A stretch of DNA of 64,000 bases from Firmicutes bacterium CAG:341 (GTDB lineage Bacteria > Bacillota > Clostridia > Oscillospirales > Acutalibacteraceae). The DNA lies in contig FR895318.1 in assembly GCA_000434995.1 (NCBI GenBank), positions 1 through 64,000 of the forward strand. Direction: 5' to 3'. Made by a program: the position numbers and the translations under genes. Below, one piece after another: positions 45,535 through 52,668 of this stretch. The notes under the pieces are model-generated. The model did no database searches. It had not been told where the DNA came from and saw only the letters and a program-made list of their open reading frames with translations. Within the stretch, counting starts at the first letter, position 1; each line of letters begins with the position of its first letter.

Positions 45535-45540
45535 AGAATA
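45514..45540 (+). promoter_or_regulatory. Possible sigma-K promoter of the cotJC-like gene
   Basis: AC (45514-45515), 16-bp spacer, CATAGAATA (45532-45540), fitting the sigma-K pattern AC-N16/17-CATANNNTA known from Bacillus. Mother-cell expression suits a spore-coat protein. Sigma-E would have a similar -10, so the exact factor is open. Confidence 0.45.
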
Positions 45541-45566
45541 AACAAGTAATTTAAGGAGTTGATTAT

Positions 45567-46166
45567 TTGTTTAGTTATATAAAAAAATTGCAATATCCAA
45601 TCAATATTAAACACCCAAACCCAAAAGCCGCTTCGATAATAATAAGCCAATACGGTGGACCTCACGGTGAATTAGGCGCTTCACTTCGCTATCTTTCACA
45701 GCGCTATTCAATGCCGTATCCGGAGCTTAAAGGTTTATTGACGGACATCGGTGTGGAAGAATTGGGGCATCTTGAAATGATAGGCACTATGGTGCATCAG
45801 CTCACCCGCAATTTAACCGAAGACGAAATTGAAAAAAATCCTAATTTTATGGCATATTTTGTTGACCACACAGCAGGTGTTTACCCGACTGCCGCAAGCG
45901 GTTCACCGTGGAATGCCGCATCAATTGCATCAACCGGTGACACAATCGGCGACCTAAATGAAAATTTGGCGGCAGAGCAAAAAGCAAGGGTAACATATGA
46001 TAACATTTTGCGCCTTGTTGACGACCCTGATATTATTGAGCCTATTAAATTTCTGCGTGAAAGAGAAATTGTGCATTACCAGCGTTTCGGTGAAGGCTTA
46101 AGGCTTGTTACAGATAAACTTGACAGTAAAAACTACTATGCGTTCAATCCTTCTTTTGATAAATGA
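45567..46166 (+). CDS. cotJC: Manganese catalase-like spore coat protein CotJC
   Basis: A 199-aa di-manganese ferritin-like protein. The two metal-binding helix pairs show in VEELGHLEMIG (E..H) and REREIVHYQRFGE (E..H), with another Glu in the GPHGELGASLRYLSQRY helix. The start FSYIKKLQYPINIKHPNPK matches CotJC proteins of spore formers. The initiator is TTG at 45567, 8 nt after AAGGAG; no ATG is near. The usual cotJA and cotJB partners are not adjacent. Probably part of the spore coat, perhaps degrading peroxide. Confidence 0.9.
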   Translation: MFSYIKKLQYPINIKHPNPKAASIIISQYGGPHGELGASLRYLSQRYSMPYPELKGLLTDIGVEELGHLEMIGTMVHQLTRNLTEDEIEKNPNFMAYFVDHTAGVYPTAASGSPWNAASIASTGDTIGDLNENLAAEQKARVTYDNILRLVDDPDIIEPIKFLREREIVHYQRFGEGLRLVTDKLDSKNYYAFNPSFDK

Positions 46167-46190
46167 TAAAATAATAAATGATAAAAAAGC

Positions 46191-46223
46191 AAAAAGGCAA
46201 CGAATAAAATTCGTTGCCTTTTT
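46191..46223. terminator. Bidirectional terminator between cotJC and the LCP gene
   Basis: Perfect 15-bp stem (46191-46205 and 46209-46223) with a 3-nt AAA loop; both strands end in at least five T. Ends two convergent genes. Confidence 0.92.
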
Positions 46224-46225
46224 TG

Positions 46226-47533
46226 TTATTCATCTGATTTTTCCTGTGCTTTAATATCGGCTGAAGATAAGTTATAAATATAGTCAATAAGTTTGTCCTT
46301 ATTTTTTTCTGTATTGATTTTAATAACACTGTTGCCCCAAATATTTGCATAATCCCAAGTTCCGTCAAAAGGAACGCTTGTTTGGTGAATATTAAATACG
46401 CAAGTACCTGCTTTTGACACAAGCCCCATAAGTTCACCCTTTGATAAATCGGTTTCAATATACGGTGCACTGTTATATGCCATTTTATAAAGTTTAAAAG
46501 GATTTGTGAGTGCTTTTTTAAGTATCGCACTCATAACCGTACGCTGCCTTTGAGTTCTGACGAAATCGGTATCAATCTTCCTTATTCTGCAATAAGCAAG
46601 TGCTTGCTCACCAGTAAGTTTATTATTACCGGATTCAAGTGTAACATCGCCATATCTTTTCGGATGATTTGTAACTTCTTTAGCTTCTTTTTCGGTAACA
46701 TCAATTTTAACACCGCCAAGGCTGTCCACCAGCACCTTAAACATTTCAAAATCGGTTACCACATATCCTTCAACATCTATACCGAAATTATATTCAATAG
46801 TTTCAACTACATTTTTATATCCCCCGTCAGAGCATGCCGCATTGAGCCTTTGCTCATGCCCGAGTGACGGAATATACACCCAAGTATCACGAAGAAACGA
46901 CACAAGCTTTATTGAATGATGCTTTGAATCAACGCTTACAATCATCATAGTATCACTTCGTGTTTGCTCGGCATTTTCGCCATTTCTGGCATCAACACCT
47001 AAAAGAAGAATATTTTTAACCGACGAATCATTTTTCAAATCGCTTGCGGTAACATACTTATCTTCTTTTTTCTCATCATAATTAACTCTTGCAAGAACCG
47101 GAAATACCGAGCCTACTATAATAAGAACAAGCACCAAAATAACTGCCAAAACAGCCTTTGCTTTCTTGCCCTTTTTACTGCTGTGCCTTTTGTTTTTACC
47201 GGGTTTATTGTCAAAATGATGATTAGGCCTGCTGTTATTTGACTTTGCAAAATTACCCTTTAAAGCTTTTGAATGACTGCCGCTTCTGCTGAAATCATCA
47301 ATAGTTTCACTCTTAAAGGTGACATCGCCTTTATCATCAAGCTGATAATTCCCATAATTTGAGCTTTTTCGCTGATTATCAACTACAACATCGTCTCTTT
47401 TTTTAGAATTAAAATTAAGGTCAACATCCATAGGTGAATAATTATAATAATCTTCATCTTTAGGAACTGTTCTGTCTATATCTTCCCTGCTTCTTTTTTT
47501 AGGGTCAAAATCTTCATTTTCAAAGCGTGGCAT
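46226..47533 (-). CDS. LytR-CpsA-Psr (LCP) family cell-wall ligase
   Basis: Membrane-anchored enzyme of the type that attaches polymers such as teichoic acid or capsule to peptidoglycan. The 435-aa protein has a long cytoplasmic, charged N-terminal region (about 1-125, ending in a Lys-rich HSSKKGKKAK), one membrane helix (about 128-150) and an extracellular LCP domain with LLLGVDARN, the Arg/Asp residues in TRSDTMMIVSVD, and SFLRDTWVYIPS. Start supported by GGAGG. Downstream it meets cotJC at a shared terminator. Confidence 0.92.
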   Translation of the reverse strand: MPRFENEDFDPKKRSREDIDRTVPKDEDYYNYSPMDVDLNFNSKKRDDVVVDNQRKSSNYGNYQLDDKGDVTFKSETIDDFSRSGSHSKALKGNFAKSNNSRPNHHFDNKPGKNKRHSSKKGKKAKAVLAVILVLVLIIVGSVFPVLARVNYDEKKEDKYVTASDLKNDSSVKNILLLGVDARNGENAEQTRSDTMMIVSVDSKHHSIKLVSFLRDTWVYIPSLGHEQRLNAACSDGGYKNVVETIEYNFGIDVEGYVVTDFEMFKVLVDSLGGVKIDVTEKEAKEVTNHPKRYGDVTLESGNNKLTGEQALAYCRIRKIDTDFVRTQRQRTVMSAILKKALTNPFKLYKMAYNSAPYIETDLSKGELMGLVSKAGTCVFNIHQTSVPFDGTWDYANIWGNSVIKINTEKNKDKLIDYIYNLSSADIKAQEKSDE

Positions 47534-47558
47534 ACAATCGCCTCCAATTCTACTAAAG

Positions 47559-47587
47559 AATATACTACATATTTAAAACTATTTCAA
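47559..47587 (-). promoter_or_regulatory. Promoter of the LCP gene
   Basis: Minus-strand -35 TTGAAA (47582-47587), 17-bp spacer, -10 TATATT (47559-47564). Divergent from the rnpB promoter. Confidence 0.65.
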
Positions 47588-47607
47588 CTACCATTTTATA
47601 AAATATA

Positions 47608-47636
47608 TTGACATGAATAATAAATTACCTTAAAAT
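47608..47636 (+). promoter_or_regulatory. Promoter of rnpB
   Basis: -35 TTGACA (47608-47613), 17-bp spacer, -10 TAAAAT (47631-47636), placing the start at about 47643, exactly at the first base of the P1 helix. Confidence 0.8.
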
Positions 47637-47640
47637 AGAA

Positions 47641-47986
47641 GAAGCGAGTTGACTTGGCAATTGCGTGCCGAATTATCGGTATGAGGAAAGTCCGAGCAGT
47701 ACAGAGCAGAATAACGGCTAACGGCCGCCGAGGGTGACCTTAGGGAAAGTGCAACAGAGATATACCGCCTGTTATATTTAGCAGGTAAGGGTGGAAAGGC
47801 GAGGTAAGAGCTCACCGAGGGGGTGGAAACATTCCCTGCCATGTAAACCCTATTCACTGCAACATCGACTGAAGGGTTGTTTGCTCGACACATAACTTCG
47901 AAGGATGGCTTGATTGCAAGAGTAATTTTGCAACTAGATAGATAATTGCCCACGACAGAACTCGGCTTACTGTCAACTCGCCCATT
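47641..47986 (+). ncRNA. rnpB: RNase P RNA
   Basis: Catalytic RNA that matures the 5' ends of tRNAs. The 5' arm GCGAGTTGAC (47644-47653) pairs with GTCAACTCGC (47972-47981) as helix P1. Conserved core elements are present: GAGGAAAGTCCG (47691-47702), GAGGGTGACC near 47730, GGAAAGTGCAACAGAGA, and the 3' core AGATAGATAATTGCC followed by GACAGAACTCGGCTTA. The length of about 345 nt and the CR elements fit a bacterial RNase P RNA; whether type A or B needs a fold. No T-run terminator follows; the next start codon is about 25 nt away. An open frame on the other strand here is spurious. Confidence 0.95.
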
Positions 47987-48010
47987 TTATTTTAAGAGGG
48001 TAAAAATAAT

Positions 48011-48853
48011 ATGCTTGTAAACATGAGTAAGCTTTTAGCTGATGCACAAAAAGGCAACTATGCTGTTGGCTCATTTTCAGTAGCAAATATGGAAATGGTG
48101 CTTGGTGTACTGAAAGCAAGTGAGGAACTTAATGCGCCTGTTATTTTGCAAATAGCGGAAGTCAGGCTCAAACAAAGTCCGCTTGAACTTATAGGGCCGC
48201 TTATGGTAGCAAGTGCCAAATATGCCAAAACACCTGTTGCAGTCCATTTTGACCACGGCAAAACCATTGAAAAAATCAGCCAAGCACTTGAACTTGGCTT
48301 TACTTCTGTTATGTTTGACGGTTCACACTTGGAACTTGACGAAAACATTAAAGTTACAAAAGAAGTTATAAAACTTGCTAAAAAATACGGTGCGGATGTT
48401 GAAGCAGAAATAGGCTGTGTGGGCGGTTCTGAAGACGGAAGCGAAGACATTGCCATTAACTGCACAAAACCGGAAGACGCAATTAAATTTGAAAAAGAAA
48501 CAGGTGTTGATGCACTTGCAATTGCAATAGGCAATGCACACGGAAATTACAAAAGCACACCCAAGCTCAGATTTGATATACTTGAAGAAGTTGAAAAAAA
48601 TACAAAATTACCGCTTGTTCTGCACGGCGGCACAGGAATTACACCTGATGATTTTGTACGCTGTGCGCATACCGGTATAAAAAAAATAAATATTGCAACA
48701 GCTACTTTTGACAGTGTTGAGCATACAGTTAAATCTGCATATGAAAAAGGTGAAATAAGCGGATACTATGATTTGCAGGGTGCTGAAGTTGAGGGTGCTT
48801 ATCAAAATGCCAAAAAGCACATTTTGATTTTCGGCACAGACAATAAAGCTTAA
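48011..48853 (+). CDS. Class II ketose-bisphosphate aldolase
   Basis: Zinc-dependent aldolase, 280 aa. Catalytic Asp81 and zinc ligand His82 (VHFDHGKT), further zinc ligands His177 (GNAHGNY) and His205 (LHGGTGI), and the phosphate-binding INIATAT segment are present. It could be fructose-bisphosphate aldolase (glycolysis) or, given the neighbouring IolC-like kinase, the inositol-pathway aldolase IolJ; tagatose-bisphosphate is a third option. It begins about 25 nt after rnpB with an AAGAGGG ribosome site and has no promoter that I can place between them. Confidence 0.9.
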   Translation: MLVNMSKLLADAQKGNYAVGSFSVANMEMVLGVLKASEELNAPVILQIAEVRLKQSPLELIGPLMVASAKYAKTPVAVHFDHGKTIEKISQALELGFTSVMFDGSHLELDENIKVTKEVIKLAKKYGADVEAEIGCVGGSEDGSEDIAINCTKPEDAIKFEKETGVDALAIAIGNAHGNYKSTPKLRFDILEEVEKNTKLPLVLHGGTGITPDDFVRCAHTGIKKINIATATFDSVEHTVKSAYEKGEISGYYDLQGAEVEGAYQNAKKHILIFGTDNKA

Positions 48854-48886
48854 CAATATTATTTGTATATATGAGAGGTAAAATTT

Positions 48887-49903
48887 ATGAAATATGTAGA
48901 ATTTGATATGTCAAAGCCACTTGACTTTATTCCAATCGGCAGAATTGCTATCGACTTTAATCCGACAGATATGTATATGCCGCTCAGCGAATCATCAAAT
49001 TTCAACAAATATGTCGGCGGCTCACCTGCAAACATTGCAGTAGGCCTTGCAAGGCTTGGCTGCAAAGTAGGCTTTTGCGGATGTGTCAGCAATGACCAAT
49101 TCGGCGATTTTGTAGTTAACTATTTTGAAAAAGAGGGTATTGATACAAGCCATGTAACAAGAGCAAAGAACGGTGAATGTATCGGCCTTACATTTACGGA
49201 AATTCTTTCAAAAGAAAAATCATCCATACTTATGTATCGTGACAATGTTGCAGACTTTTGTTTGGCTGCCGAAGATGTAGACGAAGAATACATAGCATCG
49301 GCAAAAGCGATTGTAATCAGTGGTACAGCACTTGCAAAATCACCGTCAAGAGAAGCTTGCCTTAAAGCTATGATGCTTGCAAAAAAGAATAATGTTCGCA
49401 TTGTATTTGATATTGATTACAGGGAATACACCTGGACTTCAAAAGATGAAATCGCCGTATATTACAGCCTTGTGGCACAAAATGCAGACATTATAATGGG
49501 TTCAAGAGAAGAATTTGATTTAACCGAAGGCATTGTAGGTGTTAAAGATTCCGACCCTGAATCTGCAAAATATTGGCAGTCATTCGGTGCGGCCATCTGC
49601 GTTATCAAGCACGGTAAAGAGGGTTCAACCGCATATACAAATGACGGTAAATTCTATTCTATCAAGCCATTCCCTGCTGTTAAGCTTAAAGGTTTCGGCG
49701 GCGGTGACGGTTACGGTTCGTCCTTCCTTTACAGCTTGCTTCAAGGAAAAGAAATAATTGAATGTCTTGAATTCGGCTCAGCTTCTGCCTCAATTCTAAT
49801 CAGTGCACATTCGTGCTCTGACGCTATGCCAAGTGCAACACAGGTTGAAGAATTCATCAAAAAGAGTAAAGAAGAATACGGTGAAATGGTGGCAAGAGTA
49901 TAA
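48887..49903 (+). CDS. iolC: PfkB-family kinase, IolC-like (5-dehydro-2-deoxygluconokinase)
   Basis: Sugar kinase of the ribokinase superfamily, 338 aa. It shows the N-terminal GGSPANIAVGLARLG signature, the FDIDYRE segment typical of IolC, and the C-terminal catalytic motif GFGGGDGYGSSF (Asp274). The usual GAGD is GGGD here. IolC phosphorylates 5-dehydro-2-deoxygluconate in myo-inositol breakdown; no other iol gene is in the window, so the substrate stays uncertain. Follows the aldolase by 33 bp with GAGG, in the same unit. Confidence 0.82.
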   Translation: MKYVEFDMSKPLDFIPIGRIAIDFNPTDMYMPLSESSNFNKYVGGSPANIAVGLARLGCKVGFCGCVSNDQFGDFVVNYFEKEGIDTSHVTRAKNGECIGLTFTEILSKEKSSILMYRDNVADFCLAAEDVDEEYIASAKAIVISGTALAKSPSREACLKAMMLAKKNNVRIVFDIDYREYTWTSKDEIAVYYSLVAQNADIIMGSREEFDLTEGIVGVKDSDPESAKYWQSFGAAICVIKHGKEGSTAYTNDGKFYSIKPFPAVKLKGFGGGDGYGSSFLYSLLQGKEIIECLEFGSASASILISAHSCSDAMPSATQVEEFIKKSKEEYGEMVARV

Positions 49904-49924
49904 CATCGTTTATATAAGATTTGG

Positions 49925-49947
49925 GCGGACGGAAACACTTCGTCCGC
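49925..49947 (+). terminator. Weak hairpin after the iolC-like gene
   Basis: 7-bp stem GCGGACG/CGTCCGC (49925-49931 and 49941-49947) followed by TTAATAAATG, so a poor T run. May only partly end the transcript. Confidence 0.45.
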
Positions 49948-49980
49948 TTAATAAATGTATTTTACACAAGGATTTCTAAT

Positions 49981-50673
49981 ATGGAATTAAATAAAAAATT
50001 CAAAGAAAAACAAATGAGTGAAAATTTCATACTCGGCATAATGCTTGCACTTTGCGGCGGCTTTCTTGATGCTTATACATATATCACGCGCGGCGGTGTA
50101 TTTGCAAACGCTCAAACGGGCAACATTGTACTTATGGGCATAAATATTGCAAAGGGCGATTTTGAAAGGGTAATACATTATGTTGTGCCTATCCTTGCAT
50201 TTGCACTCGGCATCTTAATTTCCGAAGTAATTAAGGCAACACTTAAAAAAAACACGCATATGCACTGGCGGCAAATAATTGTGTTGGCAGAAATAATTAT
50301 CCTGATAATATGCGGTTTCATTCCAAGCGGCAAGGGCAACACCTTTGTTAATGTTATGGTATCGTTTGTATGCTCACTTCAAGTTGAAAGTTTCAGAGTT
50401 ATAAACGGTAACACCGTTGCAACAACAATGTGTACCGGCAATTTAAGAAGCGGTACGGAACTCCTTTTTTTAGGATTAAGCAAGAAAGATAAAAGTATCG
50501 CAATAAGAAGCTTGACCTATTATGGCATAAATCTGTTTTTCGTTATAGGTGCAATTGTGGGTGCGGTAGTAACAAAATATCTTGATGTTAAAAGTGTTTT
50601 TATCGCAAGCGCATTGCTTATAATTCCTTTTATAATGATGTTTAAATCAAGCGAAAATGTTGAGTATATATAA
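49981..50673 (+). CDS. YoaK/DUF1275-family membrane protein
   Basis: A 230-aa integral membrane protein with six predicted helices. The start of the first helix (LALCGGFLDAYTYITRGGVFANAQTGNIVLMG) holds the family's conserved GGxxDAxxY and NxQTGN patterns, and TTMCTGNLRSG repeats the second half. Function of DUF1275 proteins is unknown; they are assumed to be transporters or permeases. Start at ATG 49981 after AAGGA; the frame upstream covers a hairpin. Not obviously linked in function with the aldolase pair. Confidence 0.85.
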   Translation: MELNKKFKEKQMSENFILGIMLALCGGFLDAYTYITRGGVFANAQTGNIVLMGINIAKGDFERVIHYVVPILAFALGILISEVIKATLKKNTHMHWRQIIVLAEIIILIICGFIPSGKGNTFVNVMVSFVCSLQVESFRVINGNTVATTMCTGNLRSGTELLFLGLSKKDKSIAIRSLTYYGINLFFVIGAIVGAVVTKYLDVKSVFIASALLIIPFIMMFKSSENVEYI

Positions 50674-50696
50674 TTTATGCTATATTAAAAAAATAG

Positions 50697-50735
50697 CCCC
50701 GCTGTTAGCTTTCATATTGAAAGAAAACAGCGGGG
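50697..50735. terminator. Bidirectional terminator
   Basis: 10-bp stem CCCCGCTGTT/AACAGCGGGG (50697-50706 and 50726-50735), with an inner CTTTC/GAAAG stem. The flanks pair further and end in T runs on both strands. Separates the DUF1275 gene from the convergent GH13 gene. Confidence 0.9.
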
Positions 50736-50740
50736 TTATT

Positions 50741-52603
50741 TTATTTATTTTGTTTTGAAAGCAAAGTATATCTATAAGGCGGTAAGGTTATAAAACCGTC
50801 AACACATATTTCATCGAAAAGCGAATAGGAATTATCCCACTGTGTGCCGACAAATATTTTTCTACTTTCATTTGAATTATTTATTGCAACCAAAACACTA
50901 TCAGATTCGCAGTTGCGTGAATATGCAATAACTCCTCCGTCACAATAAACTTTTTCAAAATCACCGTTTATAAAAGCTTTTGAGCTGTGCCTGATTTGCC
51001 CAAGACGCTTATACCACTTCAAAAGTTCATCGTTTACATCATCCCAAGCCATACATCCGCGGTTAAACGGGTCTTTCATACCCTGCACACCGATTTCATC
51101 ACCGTAATATATTGACGGTACACCCGGAAGTGTAAACTGAATAAGGGAAGCAATTTTCATCATAGAAACGCCCCTTAAATAATCGAATTTTGAAAGAGTA
51201 TTATGCTCAAACTGCCAAGTTCTGTCGTGTCCGTCAGGATTTTCACCTGCAAGGCGGGTAATTGCTCGCACGGTATCGTGAGTTCCGATATGATTCATCA
51301 GCACGCTTAATACCTGCGGCGGATAGTTTTCAACTATTGACATAACGCTGTTAAAAAAGCTGTCACCGTTAGCAAAACGAACAAAGTCTAACACTGCATC
51401 TGCAAACGGGTAATTCATTACGCTGTCAAGCTCTTCGCCGAGAAGATACTTTCTTCTCTGCCCGTAAGCAAATTTATTTGTGGCATCCTCCCACACTTCG
51501 CCGATAATAATAGCATTAGGATTTTCCGATTTTACGGATTTCCTTAAATCATCAAGAAAAATATCAGGCAATTCATCTGCAACATCGAGCCTGTAACCCG
51601 CAATGCCACATTTAAGCCATTTTTTCAGTATTCCGTTTTTACCGCAAATGTAATTTCTGTAGCTTTCATCTTCTTCAATAACTTCCGGCAAAAGCTTAAT
51701 ACCCCACCAGGAGTGGTATTCATCAGGCCAATTTATGAATTTGTACCATGAATAATATGGGCTTTGCTTGCTGTTATATGCCCCCACATCATTATAATGA
51801 TTATACATATTAAAATATCTGCTGTCGCAACCTGTATGGCTGAATACACCGTCAAGTATTATACTTATTCCATACTTTTCCTTTGCTTTTTTGCAAAGGC
51901 TCTTAAGGTCATTTTCATCACCTAAAAGGCTGTCGACCTTTTCATAATCGGCAGTATCATATCTATGGTTTGAATGTGATTCAAAAATAGGGTTCAGATA
52001 AATACAGGTAACGCCCAAATCTGCTATATAAGGTAATTTTTCTTCAATTCCTTTAAGGTCACCGCCGAAATAATCATTATTCCAAATACCGTTCATCTGC
52101 TCCTCATTCCAATAAGGAGTATCGCCCCATTTGCGCAAAACGCGTGTGGTTGGCACATTTTTCTTTACTTGATTTGATTTAAAAAATCTATCCGGGAAAA
52201 TTTGATACATTATTCCACCTTTTAAAAAGTCAGGTGTGACAAAATTTTCATCATACACGGTTTGCTGAAAATCAGGCAAAAACGCATTAAGTTCGCCCCT
52301 ACCCTCACCTGCATTTTTAATATAGCTTTTGCCCCAAGGGGTATCAAGCTCAAAATGGTAAAAATAAAGTCCCGGTGTGGTGGCATAAAAATGAAGCTCC
52401 CAATATTCAAAATTCTCACCGCACATTCCTGCCCAAAACATATTATAATAAGCTGTTTGCTCACTTTCCTTTGTTATGGCAAGGCACGCGCCGCAGCATT
52501 TCACATCTCTTGGAACTATAATACGAAATTTGCATTTTTCATTTGTTGCAATTGCCGAAATTATTGATTTATATGACTTATCTCGTGAATTATATATCTG
52601 CAC
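50741..52603 (-). CDS. GH13 alpha-glycosidase (cyclomaltodextrinase/neopullulanase-like)
   Basis: Hydrolyses alpha-glucans in the cytoplasm (no signal peptide). The 620-aa protein has an N-terminal beta-sandwich (about 1-130), a GH13 barrel with the catalytic nucleophile in GYRLDVADE, the acid in IIGEVWED and the transition-state Asp in IGTHDTVR, and a C-terminal beta domain. The YQIFPDRF start of the barrel and GVPSIYYGDEIG near its end are typical for the cyclodextrinase/neopullulanase branch. Starts with GTG at 52603 after AGAGG. It lies directly downstream of glgP, so both probably break down storage or imported glucan. Confidence 0.9.
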   Translation of the reverse strand: MQIYNSRDKSYKSIISAIATNEKCKFRIIVPRDVKCCGACLAITKESEQTAYYNMFWAGMCGENFEYWELHFYATTPGLYFYHFELDTPWGKSYIKNAGEGRGELNAFLPDFQQTVYDENFVTPDFLKGGIMYQIFPDRFFKSNQVKKNVPTTRVLRKWGDTPYWNEEQMNGIWNNDYFGGDLKGIEEKLPYIADLGVTCIYLNPIFESHSNHRYDTADYEKVDSLLGDENDLKSLCKKAKEKYGISIILDGVFSHTGCDSRYFNMYNHYNDVGAYNSKQSPYYSWYKFINWPDEYHSWWGIKLLPEVIEEDESYRNYICGKNGILKKWLKCGIAGYRLDVADELPDIFLDDLRKSVKSENPNAIIIGEVWEDATNKFAYGQRRKYLLGEELDSVMNYPFADAVLDFVRFANGDSFFNSVMSIVENYPPQVLSVLMNHIGTHDTVRAITRLAGENPDGHDRTWQFEHNTLSKFDYLRGVSMMKIASLIQFTLPGVPSIYYGDEIGVQGMKDPFNRGCMAWDDVNDELLKWYKRLGQIRHSSKAFINGDFEKVYCDGGVIAYSRNCESDSVLVAINNSNESRKIFVGTQWDNSYSLFDEICVDGFITLPPYRYTLLSKQNK

Positions 52604-52624
52604 TTCAAACCTCTATACAAAACT

Positions 52625-52651
52625 AAAGAGGTTAATTTAATTAACCTCTTT
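52625..52651 (-). terminator. Terminator between glgP and the GH13 gene
   Basis: Perfect 12-bp stem (52625-52636 and 52640-52651) with a TTA loop. The minus-strand tail TAGTTTTG is a modest T run, so some read-through into the GH13 gene, which begins 21 bp on, is likely. Confidence 0.75.
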
Positions 52652-52668
52652 AAATTATAATAAAATGA

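Noticed and set aside
47630..47953. 107-codon open frame on the minus strand across rnpB
   Set aside because: It lies wholly on the opposite strand of RNase P RNA, whose helices and conserved core explain the sequence; no ribosome site or promoter serves it.
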